Source of the DNA: Gentiana macrophylla
Lineage: Eukaryota; Streptophyta; Magnoliopsida; Gentianales; Gentianaceae
Length of the DNA: 64,000 bases
Reading direction: 5' to 3'
Assembly: GCA_026214975.1 (NCBI GenBank)
Contig: CM047809.1
Span: 30,353,977 to 30,417,976, forward strand
In this document: in pieces, positions 22,570 through 32,083 of the stretch
Layout of the letters: every line of letters begins with the position of its first letter
Numbering within the stretch: the stretch's first letter is position 1
Position numbers and translations under genes: made by a program
The notes under the pieces: generated by a model
Told to the model about the DNA's origin: nothing
Database searches by the model: none
The model's input: only the letters and a program-made list of their open reading frames with translations

Positions 22570-22935
22570 AAGGCCATTTGTTCGAAAATGTCTTATGCGA
22601 CTCGGGGCCTCTATTAATGTGATGCCATTAAATGTATGCAAGAAGCTCGGGTTAGATAAAAGGATGCGAGGAACGCCCCATTTCTCTTGGATGGTAGACA
22701 AATCTAGCCGCATCTTGCGGGTGTGTAGCTAATGTTCTTCTTCAAATTGAACATTTAGTCTTCCCTACCGATCGGGTTATTCTAGACTATCCACTGATAA
22801 GGAGATGCCTCTAATTCTAGGCCGGACCTTTTTAGACACTTCTAACGCTCTCATCGACTTACGCAAAGGACGAGATTACTCTTAGAGTCGGTGACACATC
22901 TGTCACCTTCACACGAGGACACATCCCGAAAGAGC
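22570..22935 (+). pseudogene. pol: Element C aspartic protease domain, frame-broken
   Basis: The active-site region is at 22596-22650 (CDSG, then SINVMPLNVCKKLGL). The end signature appears near 22800-22855 as EMPLILGRTFLDTSNALIDL-like sequence. A strand resembling EITLRVGDTSVTFTRG follows at 22868-22915. One-base changes near 22607, 22800 and 22860 split the domain over frames. The stretch between gag and protease (21900-22570) is acidic and lysine-rich with no recognisable domain. Confidence 0.72.
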
Positions 22936-23005
22936 CGTAATTGATGAAATATCGTTTGTCGAAGCCATATATGAGGACGGAGGAGATGCCTATTATGAGG
23001 ATGCA

Positions 23006-23314
23006 ATGGAGCTTACAGAGATAGGTGTTTTTGAAGTTATGGACATTGAGGAATCCGGTGACTGCGGACCATCTTCTAATTCATTTCCAGCCGTAGGCAT
23101 TGACGAGTCATCTTCACTCGCTCATACTGAGCCTGTTATTGAGTTGGAAGCATGGAGAGGCCCAGCGACAAACGATGATTTCAAAGAACTGAGTCAGGAA
23201 GACTTCATCCCTGGTGAAGAAGAAGCTCTGATGGGTAGTTGGGACGAGGTAGAGTTTTGGAGAGAAGCTACTCATTGGGAAGTAGATGATTGGGAGGAGG
23301 CGCGTAAGAGCTAA
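23006..23314 (+). CDS. Element C acidic spacer between protease and RT
   Basis: 102 open codons rich in glutamate and aspartate (MDIEESGDCGPSSN, EEEALMGSWDEVEFWREA). It overlaps the start of the RT frame at 23286 by 29 bases in another frame. Element A has a matching but broken stretch near 5390-5460 (MGSWDEEEFN-like), so this is a conserved Pol linker rather than a separate gene. No domain is recognised. Confidence 0.5.
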   Translation: MELTEIGVFEVMDIEESGDCGPSSNSFPAVGIDESSSLAHTEPVIELEAWRGPATNDDFKELSQEDFIPGEEEALMGSWDEVEFWREATHWEVDDWEEARKS

Positions 23315-24660
23315 AAAAGACGAAGAGTTAAGAAAAATGATCGATCACAAGAAAAAGGAAGCAAGTGTTGACCGGAGGATTCCGATGGATGATTTGATCC
23401 AGTACCTTTCTGGGGTTGAGCCTCGGGAAGATGAGGTGTTCTACTGTCAACCACTTCAAGCTCACAAGGAGAAAGGTGGCCCGTTAAAGTCTAGTATTGA
23501 GCAACCACCTACTGATTTAGAGCTTAAACCGCTTCCAAAACACCTTAAGTATATCTTTCTTAAGGATGGAGATAAATTGCCTTTGATCATTTCTTCGAAA
23601 CTCGAGCCCGAGCAAGAAGCACAGCTGATAGAAGTGCTTAAGAAAAACATCCTCGCGTTCGGTTGGCAAGTGGGTGATATCCGAGGGATCAGCCCAGACA
23701 TATGCATGCATAAAATCCGAACGGAGGAGGGAGCTAAAAAGGTAAGACAACCTCAGCGAAGGCTGAATCCGCATATGCAAGAGGTTGTCAAGAAGGAGGT
23801 TATAAAGTGGCTCGACATGGGAATCATCTATGCAATCGCCGATAGCATGAGTGGGTCACCCTACTCAAGTTGTGCCAAAGAAGGCGGAATCACGGTTGAA
23901 AAGAATGAAAAAGGGGAGGAAGTTGCCCTACGCCTCGTGGATCGACTCACGTGAGTCAGATCGACTATCGTAGACTGAATGAGGTTACTGCCAAAGATCA
24001 CTTCCCCTTACCCTTCATTGACCAGCTTATTGAAAGACTGAGTGGTCACAAGTATTATTGTTTTCTCGATGGATACTCTGGTTACTTCCAGATAGCCATC
24101 GACCCCAATGACCAAGAGAAGACAACGTTTACGTGTCCATCTGGTACTTTTGCTTTTCGTAGAATGCCATTCGGTCTATGCAATGCACCCGCGACTTTTC
24201 AACGGTGTATGTTGGCCATTTTTGATGGACTTGTTGAGAAATGCATGGAAGTCTTCATGGATGACTTCTCAGTCTACGGTGATAGCTTTGATGAAATCTT
24301 AAAAAACCTAGATATGGTACTCCAACGTTGCGTTGAGAAGAATGTGCTTAGCGGGAGAAATGCCATTTCTAGTAGGCGAAGGAATCGTTTTGGGACATAA
24401 GGTGTCCAATTTGGTATTCAAGTTGATAAGGCTAAGGTCGAAGCCATTGAAAAGATGACGTACCCAAAAACAGTGAAAGAGGTACGAGGTTTTCTAGGTC
24501 ATGTTGGCTTCTACCGGCGTTTCATTAGAGACTTTTCTACGATTGCCAAGCCTTTATCAAATCTCTTGAAAGAAGATGTCGATTTCTTGTTCGATCACGA
24601 AGTGCAAAGAAGCTTTCAATTGTCCGAAAGACAAGCTTATCGATGCCCTATTTTAGTAGC
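23286..24660 (+). pseudogene. pol: Element C reverse transcriptase
   Basis: Three consecutive open stretches. The first (23286-23954) has the linker LKPLPKHLKYIFL, LEPEQEAQLIEVLKKN, ISPDICMHKI, QRRLNPHMQEVVKKEVIKWLD and GGITVEKNEKGEEVALR. The second (23951-24400) has IDYRRLNEVT, DHFPLPFIDQLIERLSG, YYCFLDGYSGYFQIAIDP (first catalytic Asp), RRMPFGLCNAPATFQRCMLA and FMDDFSVYG (catalytic Asp pair). The third (24455-24688) has MTYPKTVKEVRGFLGHVGFYRRFIRDFS. All catalytic residues are present. Breaks fall near 23865, 23950 and 24350, where 'SEWVSPTQVVPKKGG', 'TGWRVC'-like and 'KCHF' blocks would be expected. Confidence 0.93.
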
Positions 24661-25040
24661 ACCGATTGGACCAAGCCTTTCGAGTTGATGTGCGATGCCT
24701 CTAATTACGCCGTGAAGGCGCAGCTTTAGGTCAAAGAGTTGATAAAGGTTCAGGCCCATCTATTATGCGAGTCGTACCTTGAACCCGGCTCAATGCAATT
24801 ATACTACGACCGAGAAGGAATTCTTAGCCGTCGTCTTTGCCATTGACAAGTTTCAAGCTATCTTCTAGGGTCTCAAGTGATTGTATGGACAGATCATGCG
24901 ACTTTACGCTACCTTATGGATAAAGCGGATGCAAAACCAAGGTTACTTAGATGGATTTTAATTCTACAAGAGTTTGACCTTGTGATTAAAGATAAGAAAG
25001 GTAGTGAGAATATTGTGGTGATCATTTATCTCGCTTAGTA
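24660..25040 (+). pseudogene. pol: Element C RNase H domain, frame-broken
   Basis: Split over frames but with the family blocks in order: FELMCDASNYAV near 24680, [31 protein letters not shown] at 24758-24852, [37 protein letters not shown] at 24880-24980, and DKKGSENIV with a LSRL end near 25035. Breaks near 24713, 24750, 24860 and 25020 each look like loss of one or two bases. Confidence 0.85.
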
Positions 25041-25089
25041 ATGAGGGTGCAGAAAATCACAATGATATAGGCATTGATTTTCCGATCGA

Positions 25090-26330
25090 GCAATTGATGA
25101 AGCTTGAAGCGGTTAGGCCGTGGTATGTCGACTACGTCAACTATTTAGCGAGTGGTCATTTAGAGGATATGACGTATCGGGAGAAGAAAAGTTCTTTTTC
25201 GATCTTAAATATCTCGTATGGGAAGATCCTTATTTGTTCGAGAATATGTAAAGACGGGTTGCTTCGACGGTGTGTTCCGAGCATGATCGGTGGGATATCT
25301 TAGAGCAATGCCATAGCGGTCCTACGGAGGTCACTATGGAACACGAAGGCGGTTGCAAAGATTCTTCAATTTGGATTCTATTGGCCGACTCTGTTTAAAG
25401 ATGCGAAGCCTTTTGTAAAGGTTGTGATAGGTGCGAGGAGAACAGAAAGCGAGAGTAGTAGGATGGAAATGCCACTTAAGCCCATTCTTGAATGCGAAGT
25501 TTTCGATGTATGGGGCATAGATTTTATGGGACCCTTTCCATCCTCATGTGGTAATAAGTATATCCTAAATCTGTGTGGATTATGTTTCAAAGTGGGTCGA
25601 GGCCATAGCTACTCAAACTAATGATCATAAGGTGGTAAGGAAATTCTTGCAAAAGAATATCTTTACTAGATTCGGTGTCCGAGAGCACTCATTAGTGATG
25701 AAGGTACTCACTTTTGCAATGCTTATTTGGACAAGATCCTTGAGAAGTATGGTGTCAAACATAAGATTGGTACACCATATCATCCTCAAACTAGTGGCCA
25801 AGTCGAGGTAAGCAACAGAGCTTGAAAAGAATTTTGAGAAGACCGTGAACAACAATCGATCTAATTGGAGTCTTAAGTGGATGACGCGTTGTGGGCTTAT
25901 CGTCATTGCATTTAAACCCCGATGGGCACGTCACCCTTCCAAATGGTCTATGGCAAAGCTTGTCATTTACTGTCGAACTTGAACACAGAGCTTTCGGGCA
26001 ATTAAATTCTTAAATTTTGATAGCCAACTCTGTGGGGAGAAAAGGTTATTACTGATTGAGCGAGCTCGACAATTGGACTCCGTGCGTCACGAGAATGCTA
26101 AGCTTAGCAAGGAGAGAACTAAGGTACTCCATGACGCTAAGATCAAGGACCGAGAATTCAAAGTTGGTGACATGGCTTTACTCTATAATACTAGACTTCA
26201 CTGTTTCGGGTAAACTCAAGTCTAGATGGTGCAGTCCCTTTGAGATTCTCGAGGTTAATCCTAGTGGAGTAATTACTTTGAACGGGTATGGTAATCAAGC
26301 TTTTAAGGTGAATGGTCATCGACTTAAGAA
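25090..26330 (+). pseudogene. pol: Element C integrase, frame-broken
   Basis: Blocks in order: RPWYVDYVNYLASGHLEDMTY (25114-25170), DGLLRRCVP, a GGHYG-like zinc region near 25328, KDAKPFVKVV at 25400, [33 protein letters not shown] (25462-25560), [32 protein letters not shown] (25580-25675), [12 protein letters not shown] near 25690, [17 protein letters not shown] at 25780-25820 and a C-terminal FGKLKSRWCSPFEILEVNPSGVITL part at 26205-26280. This enzyme would insert the cDNA. The frame changes several times. Confidence 0.87.
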
Positions 26331-26688
26331 ATATTTTGGGCAACCAAAGGAAAAGCCTGAGATTCTTTATTTCCAAAGCAGAGATGAGAGTACAGATGTC
26401 CTGATTTGTGAGGAGATTCCATCTTATTTCTTTGAGTCAGATGACGATGACGTTCATATATCCACCCGTGAGGAACCTTCTCCTGAGACCCCTGAGCAGG
26501 TTAGCACCCCTAGGCCGATCGTGCGCAAGAACAAGAAGAAGAGAGTCAGTGTAGTTTGGAGAGAAAAGTTTAATGATCTTATAGCACACTTGACTTGTTG
26601 TTGTGGTGAAAATCATTTCCGCCCCAATACTTCTGATTCTGATACTGAGGTGGCGGTAGTCAAACCAAAGTGGCCCGATCCGGGTTGA
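26056..26688 (+). CDS. Element C pol C-terminal frame with acidic and basic tail
   Basis: An open frame of 210 codons. Its first third reads partly out of the integrase frame. From about residue 50 it carries the integrase C-terminal GKLKSRWCSPFEILEVNPSG, then FKVNGHRLKKYFGQP, and then a tail not needed for integrase: acidic (FFESDDDDVHIST), a proline-rich link, basic RKNKKKRVSVVWREKF and a cysteine pair region LTCCCGENHF. The same acidic-basic order occurs in element A at 8546-8746. The tail's role is unknown. Confidence 0.65.
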   Translation: MSELDNWTPCVTRMLSLARRELRYSMTLRSRTENSKLVTWLYSIILDFTVSGKLKSRWCSPFEILEVNPSGVITLNGYGNQAFKVNGHRLKKYFGQPKEKPEILYFQSRDESTDVLICEEIPSYFFESDDDDVHISTREEPSPETPEQVSTPRPIVRKNKKKRVSVVWREKFNDLIAHLTCCCGENHFRPNTSDSDTEVAVVKPKWPDPG

Positions 26689-27064
26689 TCTTGAACTCTG
26701 TGTCAAGCTATTGACATTAAAAGAGCGCTCCTAGGAGGCAGCCTAGTTTTCTTTGTTTGTTTTCTTAGTTTGTTTTGTTTTATTGTTTTAGAAATAATAC
26801 TTTAGTTGATTTTGTGTGGATGGTTATTCCTCTTACGTTCATTGTAAGTGTTTTGTGTTATGTGTTGCTCATATACCCCGTGTACCCCGAGATTATATGG
26901 TATGTCGAGTGTTGCAGATACTTTTGAGCAGGTTTTCGAGTTACTACTGTCCAGTGTTGTCTATTCGAGTTGTTGCGGTATGTTCATGCTCCGGCCTGAG
27001 CTCTGCCAACTTTCATCCGACAACCACTGTTGAAACCAGCTAAGTATTCTTTTCTTTTATTTTG

Positions 27065-27106
27065 CACATTCTGAGGACATAATGTGATTTAAGTGTGGGG
27101 GGGGGT
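27065..27106 (+). promoter_or_regulatory. Element C internal hairpin plus purine tract
   Basis: The stem is CACATT (27065-27070) with AATGTG (27081-27086), closing the loop 'ctgaggacat'. 'atttaagtgtgggggggg' follows. Compared with A the loop is kept, while stem bases changed on both sides (CACAAC/GTTGTG there). Confidence 0.6.
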
Positions 27107-27543
27107 GTTTGGGTATGTTTTTATGCTATATCCTTTGAAATATGAGTGAATGTTACATTTTTGCGGAATTTAAATTTTTTTTTTTTTTTTTGTGAGTCTC
27201 GAGCATATAATTGGAACTAGATGCTTGCTAGTTGTAGTTTTCTAACGATGATAGTATGTGACTTAGTGAGATAATTATAGCATGTTTTACTTTTATGGAG
27301 ATAGTTTCGTTTTTCACTCACGAAAGCCTTTGATTTTGAAGCATGACTTTTGAATTATATCCTTTCATTATTTCTAATGATTTATCTTAGGAAGGTCGGT
27401 ATAGTAACACCTTAGTTAGACCGTGTACTGTGAATATCATAAAGTTTGAATGTGATAGGTGAGATGTAACTTATGACTTTGAAAAGTGAGTAAATAAAGT
27501 GAGTGAGCAATTATTAATAAATACGTTTGTCGGAAGCTGGTTA

Positions 27544-27705
27544 ATGATTTGAGTGCGGTAGGGTATACCTCGTATGTCCTATACCACTATGATGACCAAT
27601 AGCTCACGACAGTCAGTTTATAGCTACCTTATGATTTGAGTAAGGTAGGGTGTTATCACGAAACATCCTATTCTACTATGATGGGTAAGAGCTTATTCTG
27701 ATATG
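27544..27705 (+). repeat. Two-unit hairpin repeat in element C 3' region
   Basis: Units start 'atgatttgag' at 27544 and 27631, a period of 87 bases. Each has a 'ggtaggg' strand and a later 'cctat' strand able to pair. It is homologous to 10225-10385 in element A. Confidence 0.6.
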
Positions 27706-28049
27706 CGTCAAATTTGAAAATTTTGAAAAATGATGAGTAAAAAATAAAGTAGAGTCTTTGTTATCATGGATCTTATACCCAGTAGAACCGCATGATATGT
27801 TGTAGGGATTATCCTACTGAGTGCGTGGGAAGGCTTTGAGTGGAGCTATTATTGTCTGTACCTAGGATAGTCATTGGAATTTTTGAGAGGATATTTCTTT
27901 GAAAGGCTTGCTAGATTGAGAATGGCTTGTCACACTTACACCGAATCTATCTCTGTGTTGGTATCATTTGCTATAGTTGTTGTATCTGTTGTTACGTGAG
28001 TTAGAGATCTATGTGGATTATTTATGAAGTTGAGCTATAGTTTTGATTG

Positions 28050-28089
28050 TTTTGTCCGAGGACGTACAAAAAGCTAAGTGTGGGGGTGT
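28050..28089 (+). promoter_or_regulatory. Element C terminal hairpin and polypurine tract
   Basis: TTTTGT (28050-28055) pairs with ACAAAA (28066-28071). An inner CG pairs with CG around an AGGA loop, leaving one mismatch at 28056/28065. 'agctaagtgtgggggtgt' leads to the LTR start at 28090. Confidence 0.65.
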
Positions 28090-29687
28090 TGTTAAGGCCA
28101 TATTTATATGATTATTAAGGGTGTATTTCATTATTATTTTCCCCACATTTGCGTAATTTACATGAGAATTAAGGGTTTAAGTGTAATTATTTAATAAAGA
28201 TGATTTTAAGAGGGTTGTATGCAAAATTGATGATTTTAAGTGTTGATTTAATGGAATTATTATTATTTGGATTTTATTACATTTTTGCATTGTTTATTTA
28301 TCATGTAGGTGTTGATTTTCGAGTGCATAGAGAGGATAAATGAAGCTCAAGTCGAATTATTCAAGATAGAGTTGGAATTGGCTTGAAGAAATTGGATAAA
28401 GATGAAGAAATCCGACCCTCAAAGATCTTGGACGCGGCGTTAAATGCGGCGTCCATTCCAGGCAGGCGTTTGATAAAGCAGGCGGGCGCCCAAAGATCGT
28501 ATTTTACATTCAGAGAGTTCGGACGGAGGATGAACGAGCGTTTACTCAGCGTCCAGGCATTCTGGACGGGCGTCCACAAGACCAGACGAGCGTCCGTTGC
28601 CGACTTAACCCTAACCGACTTAGAGCTCTATAAATAAAGCGGCAGCCCCAACCCTAATTGATACCACATAATTGAGATCGCAATTTTACACCAAAAAGCT
28701 GCGGCCAGAACCCTAATTCCATAGAGATGAACTTCTCCAACCCAACAATCATCTTCAACATGATTGTTGGCTAAAAGCCTTGCAGTGAGTCGACGGAGGA
28801 AGCCTATCAACAACACAAACCAACTAGAGAGTTCGATGCTTATGTTTAGTGAGTTTATTTCATAGTTTTTCATTACTTTGGATCTGTTTTATGTTGTTTA
28901 AGTTTTATTGAATTAAGATTTGATGAAACGATCTATGTTTATTTTATGCTTGAATCAATATATGAAAGTATGTTTATTTGAGTTTGATTTTATTCAAAGT
29001 AATGCATCTAATTGTGTTATAAGAGATTATGCATGATTAGTTGAGTAAGAGTTTGGAAACAATCTCGTGATTTCGTGTTGATTGCCGTTTAGTTTGTTTG
29101 AAAAGATAAACGAAACCCTAGAATTTGATTGAAGATATTTAATTGAATTCGTGAATAAATCACTACTAAAAACTATGTCTTTTTTAATCACCGTCTAGTT
29201 GGATTGTTGGTTGATAGGTGGAATCTAGTCGCCTTGCTGTGTTTTCCCTCAATTGTTGGAATTAAATCGTTTAGATTAAGTTTAGTTTAAGTTTTAGTTT
29301 TATAAACCCTAGTTTCCTGCTGTTTTTCTGCATATTTCCTGTTCCAGTTCGTATTCAGACGTTCGTCCGCAATAGCAGACGCCCGTCCGTTAGATTCCGT
29401 TTTCAGACGCTCGTTCACCAAAGTGAACGCTCGTCTGGCTTTCTGTTTTCTTATTTTTCAGCTTGTTTTTATTCCTGTTTTAGTTTTAATTCTTAGGTTT
29501 AGGTTTTAGTTAGTTTCAGCCTTAGTTTAGTAGTTTAGTTAATAATTGTGACATAATTGATATAGATTTATATTTGAATCCGATAAACATTCCACTCCCT
29601 TAGGACGACCCGTAAACATCCTATACTACGATCCTTATACTTGGGGTGTTTCGGTTTATAAATTATAAAACTAGTTTTTACCGAACA
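28090..29687 (+). repeat. Element C 3' LTR
   Basis: 1598 bases, matching 18197-19785 in length and sequence. A TATA box is at 28629. The clearest family palindrome is TGGACG-GG-CGTCCA at 28563-28576. A larger imperfect hairpin at about 29406-29440 pairs 'cagacgctcgttcac' with 'gtgaacgctcgtctg'. The LTR is followed by TAAAC at 29688. Confidence 0.93.
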
Positions 29688-29692
29688 TAAAC

Positions 29693-30196
29693 CGAGGACT
29701 TGTTGGACACGAAACTGATTCTGCCGCATTATCTAGGTCGGTTAGGGTTTTAGAGAGTCTTAAGTCGGCTATTGTATCTATATAAAGCCGCATATACTGA
29801 AAGCTTTCAGATCTTCTCAAGTTTTGCATATTACATTACATACATTACATATTTTGATGAAATAAAGTTATTCAAGCTTTGGAAGAGTTATTTCTGGTCT
29901 CCTCCCTTTCTCTACCATCTCTAGCTTGAGTAGATCGAGCTAGATCACCATTGTTGAAGGTATGAAGCTTTGAACGTTCCTTTTTGTCTTCAATATGGTA
30001 GATATGTTCGTATTTATGTGTTTTAGTTATTCTGCATGTTTAAAGACCCCATAATTTACTTATTTTAATCGTAACTGAGCAATGTAGATCCGGGAATAGG
30101 AAAAGCTGACCCTGGTAACCCGGTGGTCTATACCGGTTTACCAAGGCATTATTTCGAAAACCTAAAACTGGGATTCACTACAGCTACGTTGATCGA
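29693..30196 (+). repeat. Element G 5' LTR, segment 2 of 3
   Basis: Resumes after element C and ends where D was inserted. A TATA box, TATATAAA, is at 29779. Downstream, GGTAACCCGG (30114-30123) and CCGGTTTACC (30133-30142) form an imperfect inverted repeat related to the motif at 18168. No gene is present. Confidence 0.72.
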
Positions 30197-31611
30197 TGAT
30201 GGGAGTCAACTTCACTGCACTTTTGTATGTGATCTAGCCCCCGTTTATCACTTTATTGGCATGTTTTGGGTATTTCTAGACCTGTTTGAGAGTATTATTG
30301 AGAGTTATACGCACGGGGAGTCAAACTGTCACATCGATAGTAAACTCCGCCTTTTTGACGATATTTGACTCTTTTCCGAGCACTTTTGTCTTGCGGAATT
30401 ACGCGTGGTGTTTGTTCGTACATGTTATTGCAGGACTTAGGTGACTCGAGAACCCGGAAGGTGATGTTTTGGAATGAGAAACTTTTCCGTGGCACGAAAG
30501 TAGCATGAAAGCAAGGAAAAGTCAAGTTTGGCGTTCAAATCACCTCAAACTGGCGTTTGCCCTACCCAAACTGGAGTTTGAATCAAGCTTAGGCCAAATT
30601 GGCATTTGGACAGGTCAAACTGGCATTCATAGAATTATCACTTGATACAGAAAGTTGGATTTTTAGGCAAACTGGTGCTTGCAAGGATGCAAACTGACGT
30701 TTGGCCCCGACAGCATCAGATTCGCCATACCTGTCCATTAATATTTATTTTGACCCATCTTGGTGGCCGTTTCTGGTCAAATTGTCTTCACGAAAGTTTT
30801 AGGTAATTGAACGAGCTTTCCAACGCATCTTGAATCGTTCAAATCCGAGCTCTACACAAAACGTTATTGCTGATTTACTGAAGACAAGTCAAATGGGCCG
30901 AGTTGGTCGGCCCAACTAGGTCAAAGTCGCGATTTTTGCCTATTTAAGAGCATCTAAACCTAAGAAAACACATATTCTGATTTTTATTGGCTTGGACTGA
31001 GTTTGAGGCCGGCTTAGGTGCTCAACCCAGCCGCTTCGGCGGTTGTTATGACAGGTTGACATCTAAATAGTCGGATTAGAGCTCTGGACTAGGCTCCGTA
31101 TTTCAATTTCTTAGTTTAGATTTTTGTATATAGAGTAGAATAAGATATTCGATCGATATCTTGGTGGAGTTCGTACCTGGGGTCATTGTATGAATTAAAG
31201 GTTGATATCTTTTGCTGATTTGGGATTCAAAAGTCTTGATCTCCAATGTTTTGATCTTCATTATTGTGAGTTTCCTGATTTCGATTTGTTTTCTCTCAAT
31301 ATTGTTTTGATTTTGTAAATCATTAGTTTGATGAAATTTACTCTGGATAAAAGTCTTGATTCAGATCCTTGTTTATGTCGTGTAATAATAAAAGCTTCGA
31401 TCTTTTGTCTTATTCATATACTCTTTGCCCTCTGATTTTAACACAAGTATTATATTCGACTCAATCTCCTCATGGGATCGACCTCGGACTCTGAACGCAC
31501 TACCTACGATTGACCCGGTCCACTGCCGGGTAGAAAGTGAGTTTTTCCTAAGGTTTCGAGTTTCTACAAATTGTATTTGATCGAACCGGATTGCGAAATC
31601 TTTACTTATCA
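30197..31611 (+). repeat. Element D 5' LTR
   Basis: Begins TGATGGGAGTC, ends TTACTTATCA and is followed by the primer site. About 30525-30710 holds several near-palindromic CAAACTGGCGTTTG boxes. A hairpin CCGC-TTCG-GCGG lies at 31031-31042. The outer 200 bases match the right LTR well, while the middle differs. Confidence 0.82.
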
Positions 31612-31614
31612 AAT

Positions 31615-31632
31615 TGGCGCCGTTGCCGGGGA
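31615..31632 (+). other. Element D primer-binding site 1 (tRNA-Asp)
   Basis: TGGCGCCGTTGCCGGGGA is an exact match, three bases after the LTR end. Confidence 0.92.
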
Positions 31633-32083
31633 GATTGTTTAAAAGTCAATATCAAAAATTGTGTTAGGTCAAGAGAGAGAAGAAAAAAACGAAAACATTT
31701 TGATATGATTTTGCTTAGACTAGGTTTGAATGCAATTTTGGTACTTAGCCTCTTCGGAGGTTGATATCTTGTAGGTTGTCCTAGAACTTGGGCCTAGGTT
31801 TTTATCATCTTGTTTTATTTAGATTTCGATAGGCATGGGATGCTGAAGTGATATTGTCATGAACTCGGATTGAATACGACTTTGGTACTTATCCTCTTCA
31901 GAGGTTGATATCTTGTAAGTCCGGCTAGAACTGGGGCTTAGGGCCTTCGGCTACCATGACTTTTTGAGGGGTTTAAAATATCGTGTGTGTGAGGGGTTTA
32001 AAAAAAATTAAAATAAAAACCCAAGGCTTCCGTTAAAATTTAAAAAAATAATAATAATAATAAAAGAACTTTTTGGAATAAAG
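31633..32083 (+). other. Element D leader with diverged 142-bp direct repeat
   Basis: Non-coding. Two copies starting near 31724 and 31865 share 'ttggtactta', 'gaggttgatatcttgta' and 'ctagaact'. In the first, CCTC-TTCG-GAGG (31749-31760) forms a hairpin with the very stable cUUCGg loop. In the second the loop is TTCA (31893-31904). The stretch after 31980 is A-rich. Confidence 0.6.

Larger units (their letters stand above)
26690..28049 (+). other. Element C 3' non-coding region
   Basis: No credible gene. It starts with the shared phrase 'gcgctcctaggaggcagcc' near 26726. The internal hairpin and purine tract follow (27065-27106), with a poly-T run at 27177-27191. The two-unit hairpin repeat is at 27544-27705. 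The order equals that of element A. Small frames at 26816-27043 are not supported by any domain. Confidence 0.7.
18197..29687 (+). mobile_element. Element C: full-length Athila-type Ty3/gypsy retrotransposon
   Basis: LTRs at 18197-19785 and 28090-29687 flank a complete gypsy internal region with tRNA-Asp primer site, gag, protease, RT, RNase H, integrase and a non-coding 3' region. The target duplication TAAAC is intact at 18192-18196 and 29688-29692. RT, integrase and the 3' region are closely related to element A. RT is the best preserved in the window, but several frame breaks remain. It lies inside the 5' LTR of element G. Confidence 0.95.
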
